DNA from: Isochrysis galbana
Lineage: Eukaryota; Haptophyta; Isochrysidales; Isochrysidaceae
Length of the DNA stretch: 64,000 nucleotides
Assembly (NCBI GenBank): GCA_018136815.1
Contig: CM030943.1
Coordinates: forward strand, 2,955,003-3,019,002
Direction of reading: 5' to 3'
Both the position numbers and the translations under genes were made by a program. Position 1 is the first letter of the stretch. The number at the start of each line of letters is the position of its first letter. The notes beneath the pieces are model-generated. The model ran no database searches, was not told the origin of the DNA, and was given only the letters and a program-made list of their open reading frames with translations. Below are positions 20,778-30,341 of the stretch, one piece after another.

Positions 20778-23288
20778 CTCCTGAACCGCCGCCGCCATCG
20801 GCGCCGCCGCCGAGTCCCCCACCCCCATCGCCGCAGCCGCCGCAGCCGCGCTTACCGGATGGCATGGCCCCACCCCCGTCGCCACCACCACCACCCAGCC
20901 CGCCTCCTCCTCCACCGTCTCCCGCGCCGCCGCCGCCGCCCGAACCGCCGCCGCCTGACCCGGACCCGCCACCGCCAAGCCCTCACCCGCCACCGCCGAA
21001 CATGCCTCCCCCACCGTCGCCGTCGCCGCCACCGCCGCTCATTGAGCCCTCGCCACCATCGCTACCCTGGCCGCCCTCACCGCCCCCGCCACCCTCGTAT
21101 CCGCCAAATACGTACAACGCACGCCGCGAGAACACACCCGGCGTGGGAGGTTGGAGCGGATATTGTCGCTGCCCTGATGGAGCCGTCTACGACGTCGGCG
21201 ATCTGCGAGATGCCTGTGGGTCGCTTGCTTGCTACGGAGGGGAGGCGTTCGGTTGTTCAAGCAACAATGAGGCGGGCGCCGGCGTGTCGGTCGAGTGCGC
21301 CTTGCCCACCCCTTCGGCACCGCCCCCCTCGCCCCCGCCGCCGCCCCTGTACCCACCGCACTTCACTAATATTTACGAAACATCGGTTTGGAACGGGATC
21401 GGCTGGCTATCCGGTACTTGCACTTGCCCTGACGGCCAACAGTACCGTGTCGGAGACGATTCAGGGAGTAATTGCGGTTCGATGACTCTGAGCTGCATCG
21501 GTGGCACACCGAGCGATTGTCGCACCAACGGCAACCGCGGAGACGGCGCGGGCTCGCGCGTCACGTGCCGGGTGCCCGGGCCGCCGCAGCCGCCGCCGCC
21601 CTCAGCACCATTGCCCCCATCACCTCCTTGGCCACCAGGCGGCCCCCCGCCGCCGCCACAAGGACCAAACTCTGACCATTTTCTTAGGGATGTGTGGACG
21701 CCGATCGAGCGCGGTGCGAGACTCGGATCAGTACTTGGCCTGAACCAATTCAGCCTCTCCTTCCGTTTTCGCGTGCGGCCGTACAGCGGCACCGGGTGGA
21801 GGAATCTCTTGCACATTGGTAATGGTGCGGCAGATAGCTCGCAGCCCGGCTACCGCCTGCCCGCCATCTTCTTGTACTACGACGAGGCCCACGTTGGCGC
21901 TCAGTTGCACGTCGCGCACCTGTCATCCTACGAGTGCTGCAGCTGGCAAGGCGGCGTGTCCACCATGCTACCAGGCACCGTTGCGGCTTCTGCCCCCGCG
22001 ACCACCAAGTCGATGTCGGCACTCAAGGCGGCGTCTACATCTGGTCTTGAGGGCCCCGACGAGGATGACGCGGCGCCTCCTGCCCCGTCACCACAACTCA
22101 GCTTCCGACACCTCTCCGAGGTGGCCGAGTTTCAGCACCAGCACTCGGTGCTCATCGAGGTGGCCGCAGATACCATGTCGCTGTCGATTGACGGCGTCTT
22201 CGTGGCATCAACCGATATTTACCGACAGCACCCGGCGCCCGCCTACCAAGACGCGCATGAGCTGTGGGTAAGTGACCCGTGGCACTACGCGCCCGTCGGC
22301 GACCTGCGTGACATCGTCATCGAGCGGCCCGACGCACCTCCATCACCACCTCCCTCGCCGCCCAAGTCCCCGCCGCCTCCCCCCTCTCCCCCGCCACCGG
22401 CGCCGCCGCCCTCTCCGGAGCCGCCACCCTCGCCCGCTCCACCCCCATCACCGCCCTCACCGCCCCCTCACCGCCGCCACCCACCTCCCCGGCGCCGTCG
22501 CCTCCTCCCCCTTCGCCGCCACCTCCCCCATCGCCCCTCTTACCACCCGTCTCGGACCCATCGGAGTGTGCCCCCGCGCGTTGCTGCGTCGTCATTTACA
22601 CGCGGCTTCGCGGTAGTAATTGCGATCCTGTACCAATTTGGGACATCTCGAGCTGGAAGCACCCGGGCGGGGCCTTCTTGCAGTCGAGCGACTTGTGCAA
22701 CAGTGTGCGCACAGACTGGCTTAGCAAGGGCCTCCACTCTGCCACTCTCGTCGATACTGAGGATGTTGGCGCAACTGCACTCTTCGGAGGCGGTATCAAG
22801 GTCGGCGAGTATGTGAACCCTTTCTGTGACGTCTCGCCCTATCCCCCTCCACCCCCCAGCCCGCCTTCAGACCCACCGGCCTCGCCCGCACCGCCCTTAG
22901 CGCCACCGCACTCACCCCATCCCCTGCCCCCCCGCTACCCCCTTCACCACCACCGCCACTGCCGCCTTCACCGTTGCCGCCGGCGTTTCTACCGCCTGCG
23001 CCCGACCCCACTGCACCGCCCTCACCGCCTCCATCGGCATCGCCTGCCGCATGGGGTGAGTGTACGACCGCGCAGCTCTCCGGTGACTTTGACGGCATCC
23101 ATGGCTTTACATTGGGCGACGCGCTGCACGTGGCGCGCGCTTGGGCTCAAGGCGGCCCAGCCGCCGAGTCCCTGCGCCAGTGCATGGGCGCCGACTTCAA
23201 CCAAGAAAACGGCTTTACTATGGCTGACGCCGTATTTGTAGCGAGGGTTTGGGCCGGTGCAGAGCGATTCGCGTGGAACGCCATTTGA
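13625..23288 (+). CDS. Giant multidomain extracellular protein: DUF1800 + DUF1501 + Cys-rich, LamG-like, cyt b5-like and dockerin-like domains
   Basis: About 3,200 residues. The start is the first ATG, in a good context (CCACCACGATGGCG), and gives a hydrophobic N-terminus (MAVALTALLPLS). Order: Pro-rich 148-198; DUF1800 about 280-1600 (ARFLLQATFGPT; REIMQLFSIGLWQL; QAPSVFNFF), split by a Pro-rich linker and Cys module 1 (1161-1280); DUF1501 about 1792-2200 (VVVLFMNGGLDSFNLL; QQGGFDAHGG; DHAWGGNMF), a family placed with sulfatase/alkaline-phosphatase-like folds; a Cys-rich domain 2239-2339; long PPSPPP linker; Cys modules 2 and 3; LamG-like about 2690-2900; cytochrome b5-like (DISSWKHPGGAFL); two dockerin-like Ca loops at the C-terminus. 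The frame shifts twice, near 22465 and 22930, inside Pro-coding C-runs; downstream domains are clean, so I suspect sequence errors or recent mutation. In bacteria DUF1800 and DUF1501 are neighbouring genes. Confidence 0.85.
22465..22935 (+). other. Two apparent frameshifts in the giant gene
   Basis: The first frame runs open to 22816 but becomes Arg/His-rich nonsense after about 22465. The true Pro-rich text resumes in the next frame ([13 protein letters not shown] then the HPGG domain). A second shift lies at the C7 run near 22927-22933. Neither has GT-AG borders. Confidence 0.7.
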
Positions 23289-23845
23289 AGGAGACTGGCA
23301 AAGAGGTCTATTGGTCGCGTGATTGTTTCATTATACTCTGCGGATGCCAGACGCACGTCGATATGCCGTTTACTTCCCGGTCGAGCAAAGCCCACATCTA
23401 CGACCCGACCGAGAAGTCTACGACCCAACCGAGTAGCCCGCTATGCCGGACTTGCCTCAAGCGCTAGCTCAAGATGGTAGCACGATACAGCATGCAGTAG
23501 GCATGCTGAAGTGTCAATTGCTCCTGCCACCGTTGTTTGCTTATTTTTTCGTACCTATGCTCCTAGCACGCGCTCGTTCTCCACGAATTTGCGGGCGATG
23601 GAGCGAACTTGACCCTTTCCCCGTCTCATTGTGTATTATCTATCGCGGCGCGAGTGTTTCGCCTTGCCCGACCTGGGCCTTACGTGCTTGTTTGGACGTT
23701 GCGGAGTGGTGCCAGTCTGCATGCTTCCGGCGCAAATCATCATTAGTGTTATGGTTATTGTATCTCCTGCCTTCTTCCCCCCCCCCCCCCCCCCTGCAAC
23801 TAACTTTAGCGTTGGTGCTACAACCATCGTTCTCCACGATACGAG
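23289..23845. other. 3' flank of the giant gene
   Basis: No ORF supported. A C-run of about 18 near 23779 is the only notable feature. Confidence 0.5.
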
Positions 23846-24016
23846 CTCAACCTACTTTTATAAGTGGGGATCGATGGGGGCCTCGCGCCGCCCTCACTCC
23901 ATCGCGGACACCCTGACACCCTCCTGGGTGGGCCCGCACAACTAACCCCAGCCCCTGCCTTTTAGCAACGGTTGGGCACTCATCAACCTGACCCAGACCC
24001 CTAGTGGCCCCGGGTC
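23846..24016 (+). repeat. Dispersed about 160-bp repeat, copy 2
   Basis: Same as 7226-7385, from CAACCTACTTTTATAAGTGG to CAGACCCCTAGTGG. Confidence 0.8.
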
Positions 24017-24023
24017 TGTCGTA

Positions 24024-24108
24024 TTCGCGAATCGACACTCGTTAGACTTCTCTTTCGTTCGGCATTTATCGTTATAATTCTCTGCGTTCCCTCGTTCTGG
24101 GTCAAAAG
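24024..24108 (-). repeat. Shared element tail, copy 2
   Basis: Reverse complement of the tail at 9400-9492, here fused head to head with the 160-bp repeat. Confidence 0.75.
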
Positions 24109-24134
24109 GAACTAAGTTTATACTTAGTTCGCCC

Positions 24135-24365
24135 ATGGGGGCACCCTCTTGCCTGCGAGACCAAAACAGGATCCTGGCGTGGGGGGCTGTTTGAGTGTGG
24201 AGGGAGGGGCGCTCTAGCTAGCGCAGGTAGAAAGCCAGTGACGAGCTGGGTGGCATAAGGGGGAAGGGTGCTTGCGCTTGCCGCGGCAGGGAGTCCTGTC
24301 TTGAGTTAGCGCTAGTCCCGTTCCTTTGCCGCGCCGCGACCCATAAAAATTTGTTAAAAATTTAG
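24135..24365 (+). repeat. 3' end of the non-LTR element, truncated copy
   Basis: Matches 38318-38550 in inverse orientation, including GGATCCTGGCGTGGGGGGCT and the A/T-rich tail (AAAAATTTGTTAAAAATTT). A 5'-truncated insertion. Confidence 0.7.
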
Positions 24366-24450
24366 ACTCCAGTTCAATCCAATTGACGGCTGAGGGCGCA
24401 AGCCAAAAGCAATCTTTATCTAGTGAACTCTCAAGGCGGTCAATTTGATT
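24366..24450 (+). repeat. Duplicated segment, copy 1 (copy 2 at 25668-25735)
   Basis: GACTCCAGTTCAATCCAATT and the following GAGGGCGCAAGCCAAAAGC occur in both places, same orientation. Confidence 0.75.
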
Positions 24451-25753
24451 TAGTAGAGATTTTTTGTTTAAATAAAATAATTAATGTTATATCCTAGCCA
24501 ACCCCACTAGTCACTAGCTAATTGGACACAACTTTTCCGTCCCGGAATCCCGCCATGCCTGACGAGCCAGGTGTCCGAGTGCTACCGGGGGGAGGGGCCA
24601 CCGCCCCCCCCCCCCCCCCCCGATATTCGTCCTCCCCCCAGTGCACGCACCGACCCCGCGCACCCCAGCACGTCCTCTCCTCGAGTCCACGCTGGGGGAA
24701 AACCCCTTTCGGGTAAAAACAACGCAGGGGGGGGGGGGGGGCACTCATGAATAGGAGCCCAGAAACGCTAATCTCTCCTCGCAAGAGCGAGTGGCCGCGG
24801 CGAGCCGCGGCCCTTCCCTCATGGTTCTGGCGCCCCCGTCTTCTCTTACCCAAACGGGGAGAGAAGACACGTAAACGCAGGAGGGGAGAGCTGCCACTCC
24901 CCCCTCCCCTCCCTCTTCCCTTTTCCTCCTCTCTTCGCTGCGGCGGGGGCCCATGGCGCGCGCCTGCGGCCCCTCTTCAGGTCCCCAGGAGGCCAGCAGG
25001 GGCCTGGGAGCGCAGCTCAGGGGGCGGGTGAGGCTGGGGCATGGCCCTGGCCCCTCCTGCCTCTCCATCGCTGGCTCTCGAGCCCCTGCCAGTCGACTGG
25101 AGCTGGCTGGGGGGTCCTGATCAGGGGGGCCCAGCAGGGGGAGGAGGGGCTGGTCAGAGGGATGGGCTGGCCACGACAGGCCAGGGCAGGCGAATCAGGC
25201 GTGCCTGTGGGGAAAGGGATGGGTCAGCATGGCAGTGTTCTCCTGGCAAGCCATCAGGCATGCCGGGAGAGTGGGTGGTTCCTCACCCATGGCGGGGGAG
25301 GAGTGGAGAGAGGGGGGGGCTCGTGCCCCGCCATGGGTGAACCAAGTATAAACTTAGTTGAGATTTTTGTTTAAATATGAATAATTATTGAGGACATGGA
25401 AGTGGGGCAGGGTAGAAGATTTTGACTAGATTGCTTGACGTCACACCACTCGTAATGGCAGCTTGAACGGGGATCGGAAGGCAGGATAGGTGCCATACCT
25501 TGAGGGAGTCTGTGTCCGAAACGCGCTTGGCGGATGGCAGAACAGCGCGAAGACCAAACACCGCTCTCACCGATGTGTCGCAGAGGTGTAGGCGCCCAAG
25601 ATCCAATGGTGAAGGGTGAAGCGCAGCAGTCTCGGAACACTGGCAGTACACCGGTTTGCCTGTCGTAGACTCCAGTTCAATCCAATTGACGTGAGGGCGC
25701 AAGCCAAAAGCAATTTTTATCTAGTGAACTCAAGGCAAGACGCGCAAGATGTC

Positions 25754-26875
25754 CTACAGCGGTTCGGCGCGTACTTTACTCGTGGCATTGCACACACCCC
25801 AGAAGTTGTCTCTGCCTGTTCGCCGTCGATCGCGCATCAAAAAGTGCTCACGAAAGCGATTCTCGGACCACAAGTGAAGTCTCGTACAGCTCCCATTGAC
25901 TTGACGCGCGGGTAGCGCCCCCTCCGATGGGTACACATTTGCCCATTTGGCACAGTCGAGGGCAATGCGAGCAGATGCCGCTCTGAGACGTTGGAGCTGG
26001 GTGTGGCGTGTGGCCTCCGGGATCCGATACCAAGACTCGTAGAAGGATGCGTTCGCATACCTGTAGAGCTCGGTATCCACAGAGGTGAGGCGTTGTATTT
26101 CAGCCGCCTGTGCTGCATTAGGCAAGCCAAGCTGTACTGAACGGTTGGGTGCCTTGGCCTTCAAGTAGAAGAGGTAGTCCTCGTGCGTGAAGCGATAATA
26201 TTCCAGATCGTGCACGTCGAAGCCGTGGAGCTGGCCAAGCAAGATGAGCCCCTCGTCAAAGGCCTCTTGCAGCAGAAAGAGCACGCCGACTTTCCGCAGG
26301 TGCTGGATCCAATCACGCACACCGCCCCACGGATTGACGGCTTGCCAGCTGTACCACCCGAGGTCTCGCGCTTGCGAATTTACCAACAAACCAAGGAAGC
26401 CCGGGTCTTTGGCGATTTGAGGCTTGTCCAGCTGCCGGCGCAGCGAGACAACGCGATCCCACGAGTCGAACATCGCCGGGTCATACTTGACCTTTGCCCG
26501 ATCAAAGTCTCTCTTCCGAAATACTCGTCCAAAATAGTTGACGGCCGAGATGAACTGTGCACTTGGCTTGCGCAAGATGGTGAACACAATGGGGCGTGTC
26601 CCCTCTCGAGGGCGCAGATATTGGAGCTCGGTAGAGCCATTGAAGACCATATGGGCGGCGACCACGTCAAACTGATGACTCTCTCCGATGGAAGGTGGCG
26701 GGACAGAGTGAGGCCACCAGCCTGCCGAGCGTCGACATCCCAGCCTCTCACAACACGGCAGGACTCGCCGGCTGTGTCTCTCGGCCCACCGATGTACCAC
26801 GTTGAGAAGTGTGGCACTCGCAGTCTTATGTGTTTTGACGTAGACGAGCGGGCCCACCTCGCGGCTAGGAGACAT
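25754..26875 (-). CDS. Gal-3-O-sulfotransferase-like enzyme
   Basis: 373 residues as read. The N-terminal VYVKTHKTASATL (about 11-23) fits the PAPS 5'-phosphosulfate-binding loop, and RKPSAQFISAVNYF (102-115) fits the 3'-phosphate-binding motif of the galactose-3-O-sulfotransferase family, which sulfates galactose on glycolipids and glycans in the Golgi. FTHEDYLFYLK and NASFYESWY are further family-like blocks. The read start lacks the usual membrane anchor. CTCCTAG lies within the first codons, and a hydrophobic open frame with an ATG at 27787 sits beyond the purine-rich stretch, so an N-terminal exon there is possible. Substrate unknown; surface polysaccharide is a reasonable guess. Confidence 0.8.
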   Translation of the reverse strand: MSPSREVGPLVYVKTHKTASATLLNVVHRWAERHSRRVLPCCERLGCRRSAGWWPHSVPPPSIGESHQFDVVAAHMVFNGSTELQYLRPREGTRPIVFTILRKPSAQFISAVNYFGRVFRKRDFDRAKVKYDPAMFDSWDRVVSLRRQLDKPQIAKDPGFLGLLVNSQARDLGWYSWQAVNPWGGVRDWIQHLRKVGVLFLLQEAFDEGLILLGQLHGFDVHDLEYYRFTHEDYLFYLKAKAPNRSVQLGLPNAAQAAEIQRLTSVDTELYRYANASFYESWYRIPEATRHTQLQRLRAASARIALDCAKWANVYPSEGALPARQVNGSCTRLHLWSENRFREHFLMRDRRRTGRDNFWGVCNATSKVRAEPL

Positions 26876-26899
26876 TTTATCAGTGGGAAAAGGGAGCGG

Positions 26900-27565
26900 T
26901 GGTAAGCGAGACAGAGGACGAGAGCAAAAGAGGGGGAAGGAAGGCGCGAGGAAGAAGGATTGAGAGAGGCAAAGAGAGCAAGAAGGGTACGGTGCGGGGA
27001 TGCAGGGTCAGTGAGAGGGGAAGAATAGAGAGTTGAGAAGAAGAGAGAAAGATGAGAAGAAGAGAGAGGGGGGCAGAAGAGGGGGGGGGGGGGGGGGGAG
27101 ATGAGCAGGAGAGTGGAGGCCGAGAGAGAGAGCGAGAGAAGAGAGCGGGGGGAGAAGAGAGGGGAAGACGAGAGAACGGGCCTCGGATGACGGTGGGGGC
27201 AGTCAGTGCATGGGGGCGGTGCGGGGAGGGTGGTGGTGGAGGGGGGAAGGGGGGGGCGGGGCAGGCGAAGGGGGTGGGTGGGTTGGGAAGCAGAGGAGGC
27301 AGGGGGGTGAGGGAGCGAGGGAGAGAGGGAAGAGATTGGATGGGGGAGGGAAGGGACCTTCCTGATGGACTATTGAGAGAAGAGAGAGAGAGCGATGAGA
27401 GAGGGCGAGGAGAGAGACGGGGAGAGAATAGAGGAGAGAGGGGGGAAAGGAGAGAATAGAGAGAGAGGGTGGGGGGGGGGAGAAGAGAGGGAGAGAGAGA
27501 GAGAGAGAAGAGAGAGAAGAGAGAGAAGAGAGAGAAGAGAGAGGGAGAGAGAGAGAGAGAGAGGG

Positions 27566-27601
<36 letters not shown>

Positions 27602-27605
27602 CCAT
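26900..27605 (-). other. Pyrimidine-rich (sense strand) tract upstream of the sulfotransferase
   Basis: GA-rich plus strand with several GA microsatellite runs. Probably intron or 5' UTR of the minus-strand gene. Confidence 0.6.
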
Positions 27606-27879
27606 AAATAGAAGGAGTTGGAAGGTGCCACCAGGGTCTCAACGGGGGGCCAGGCTCCACGGGATTTTCTTTTCTGTGGAGTGACTGTGGAGTCCCTTTC
27701 GCACAAAAGGCCGAGTTCGCCCGCGGGGGGTCCCACGTGCCCAACACGCGGTGTGCTCCAGGCGGCCCGGCAGAGCGCGGCGGCCATGACCACCAGGCCA
27801 TACACCGCACGGGAGTGGCGCAGGTCGAAGCTGCGGCGATGTTGCTGGCGGCTGGCGATGGACGAGGCCGACGCGCGGG

Positions 27880-28825
27880 TAAGGCGTGGAACAAGTTACC
27901 CAGCTAGCTACTTAGTTGGCTATCTACCACGCTTTGGCACTATCTTTAAGTAGGTACTTAGCAGTGGAGCACTATCTCTAAGTAGGTACTTAGCATATGG
28001 GGCATAACCTGTTAATACCCAATTAATACCGCGCGCACGCGCGCGCGTGCGTGTGCGTGCTGCGTGCGTGTGAGCCCACGTAATGATAAATAAATGCGCA
28101 AGCTCAAGCTTAATCAAACTCTCACTCATTCACAATTGGCTGCTGCGCTGCTGCGAGCAAAGCAGCAAAGCATGCTCTAAGCTTTCATCTGCTTGGGAAG
28201 CCTTGAGCCTTGAGATCATCGTCATCGTGCAACTTACCGGCCTTTGTTAGAGAACATCCGTTCAACTCCGGCCGAGCTCGCAGCAGGCCTACCGAGATAT
28301 CGTCGGACCATCTTAGCCAAGAACGGGCAGCCCACCCGGGCCGCTGTGGTCGCGCTGCTTCCACCATCCACCATGCTAACACTAACACGCCGAGGTCTAA
28401 GTTGTCTTCGTCTTCAGCCGGCAGGTTCAAGTATCAAGTACCGCTCCAAATCATCAAGCACCTCAGCTTCCACTTCCTCGGATGCCATCGTCATGTCGCT
28501 CGTACTAGACAATAGAGGGGGCTATGGGAGCGGAGAAAAGGCGAGGAGGGCGTGGGCGTGGGCGGGCGCACAATGGACAATGGCTCAACAAAGAGTAAAC
28601 AATAAACAGTAAAGCCAAACCCAAACAAAAATAAAAATAAAAACAGAAAAAATAGCTAACCAATTATCTAGATATCTCAGTTATCTAAGTTAACTAGCTA
28701 GACTTTGGCATTATCTCGAAGTAAGTACTTAGCTGCGGGCACTATCTTTAAGTAGGTACTTAGCCATGAGTCACTATCTACTTCTAAGTCCACTTAGTGC
28801 TTACAAGCCCCTATTCCACGCCTTA
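27880..28825 (-). mobile_element. hAT-type element with intact TIRs and 8-bp TSD
   Basis: The ends are TAAGGCGTGGAA and its exact inverse TTCCACGCCTTA, flanked on both sides by CGCGCGGG (27872-27879 and 28826-28833), the 8-bp duplication expected for hAT. The 946-bp element holds only a degenerate dimerisation domain, so it is non-autonomous. Subterminal copies of ACTATCTTTAAGTAGGTACT lie near both ends (27936, 27974, 28741; variant near 28711). Confidence 0.85.
28190..28497 (-). pseudogene. hAT transposase C-terminal dimerisation domain, frameshifted
   Basis: Reading the minus strand across frames gives EVLDDLERYLILE, then VLAWW, CPFLAKMVRRYLGRPAASSA and VERMFSNK, followed by AGKLHDDDDLKAQ. 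This is the hAT dimerisation block (PxLAxxAxxYL...ERxFSxAG...R/DxL). At least three shifts, one of them a single-base change in AAAGGCCGG. Confidence 0.8.
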
Positions 28826-28833
28826 CGCGCGGG

Positions 28834-30180
28834 CGCGCGGGCGCGGAAGAGGGCGCGATTGTAGGGCGGTCAAACAGGGCTTTTAACTTCTAAGGGTGAA
28901 AATTCACTAAGTCAAGATTGAGGTTTCATAGCGAGATCTTAGGATAAGCTACTGGAAATGGGTATATTAGGCAGAATCTAATGAGAAATATGCACATTTT
29001 CGACGCCATTCAACACACAGACCCAAAAACGTTTTTGCGCTCGTGCGAAATCGACGTCGACCACAAAAGTGCACCACAGGTCGCGCTGTGCGACGCGCGC
29101 CTGCGTTCCCCGGGCACGGTTACCCCCGGGCAGGCAGTACAAAACCCTGCGCGGGCGCACGGCGTCGCCTGCGCCCTCCACCTCGCCCCTGCTGGCATCT
29201 ACTGCCAGCCCCTCGCGCGCATGCAGTGCGCGGCAGGCCGCGAGCCGTCAAAATGACGGTGCTGCGCATGATGGGCTGCCCCATCACGCGCGGCACCGCC
29301 TCAGCATGGTGGGAGGTGGTGTCTGCTGGCCTCCTGGCCGCGCAGACCCTCGCCAGAGCGGCCACAGGCCGCTTGCGAGGCCACTGGCGAGGCCAGCGAC
29401 CATCGCTGCGGCCGCCATCGCGCGCCGCCGCAGGAGAAAAAGATCAAATTGATTATAGTTTTGCCAAATTATAACCTTAGTAATTCTTATTTTCGTCTTC
29501 ATTTCACCAGTCCAAGACACATATGAGCACAATACATGACCATCAGCATGCCCAAATGCCAATGTTTCGGTAGCCAACCAGTCTTACCATATGAGACTGT
29601 CGAATCATCGAAAGAAAGGGAGGGGTTGTCTCTCGAAATCGAACGTGAGACGCTCGAAGACACGAGGCTGTCCGTCAATTCAGCACGTCAATGCGAAAAC
29701 AAAACTACTTTTTGTGCTCCATGTTGGGATGTTGTGCCATAAAAACGGGCAAACTATTGACTGGCCCGTGCTTGGCGGGCACGACTTGTGTGTCTCCGAA
29801 CGTGAATGGCCTTGGAGGTCATCCGTGTGTACAAAAAATTCTAAAAGTTGGCTCGTGATGAGCGCAAAGCAGCCGGTGTCCAATCGTGATTCACGACACG
29901 ATTGCCCACAGAAATCGATCGCAACCATCACGCCTGAAGCTTTCAGGCCGCTGCTTGGCTAGATTACATATTGAATCTACTAGTAGCCAAAAGAACGGGC
30001 GGTCAAGAGCTCGAAATTCGCCCTTCTGCCCAATTTTCGAGCCCTCCGTGCGGAGAAAACTTCTCCCTTTAGACATCAAACAAAAAGCTATCAATTCTAC
30101 AGTACTGTTCGGCCGCGCGCGTCGCGCCGTCGCAGATCACGCTACAGGCTAGCTTAAATTACATTTCTAGATTGCTACCA
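28834..30180. other. Intergenic, unassigned
   Basis: About 1.3 kb. Short open frames at 28981-29256 and 29591-29962 lack recognisable motifs. No repeat shared with the rest of the window was detected. Confidence 0.4.
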
Positions 30181-30185
30181 GCCCT

Positions 30186-30341
30186 ATGATGCACGTGAAA
30201 ATCCGAGGAGCCGACGAAAACATAGAGAGAACACCTGCCGCCGATGCTCTGGTTGAGCATTGGCGGCAGGTGTTCTCCCTGCCTCACAGCGTCGAAATAC
30301 GAGTCGGGAACCTGACGTTTGGGGCGGCAAAGGAATTGTAG
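30186..30341 (+). CDS. Hypothetical 51-residue ORF overlapping a strong hairpin
   Basis: MMHVKIRGADENIERTPAAD then ALVEHWRQVFSLPHSVEIRV. Looks protein-like, but could equally be a fragment of a larger gene. The region 30227-30277 is a near-perfect inverted repeat. No family recognised. Confidence 0.25.
   Translation: MMHVKIRGADENIERTPAADALVEHWRQVFSLPHSVEIRVGNLTFGAAKEL
30227..30277. repeat. 23-bp stem, 5-nt loop hairpin
   Basis: Arms 30227-30249 and 30255-30277 pair with a single mismatch around the loop TGGTT; arm core AACACCTGCCGCC / GGCGGCAGGTGTT. No T-run follows it on the plus strand. Confidence 0.9.

Larger units (their letters stand above)
24111..25361. mobile_element. Putative TIR-bounded element
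   Basis: Left end AACTAAGTTTATACTTAGTT followed by CGCCCATGG; right end is its inverse with few changes (CCATGGGTGAACCAAGTATA then AACTTAGTT). About 30-bp imperfect inverted ends, 1.25 kb apart, no transposase ORF and no clear TSD. It contains the 3' end of a non-LTR element (24135-24365) and a repeat found again at 25668. Confidence 0.4.

Noticed and set aside
26880-27605. Ser/Leu/Pro open frame through GA/CT repeats
   Set aside because: Dinucleotide repeats stay open in several frames; no protein evidence.
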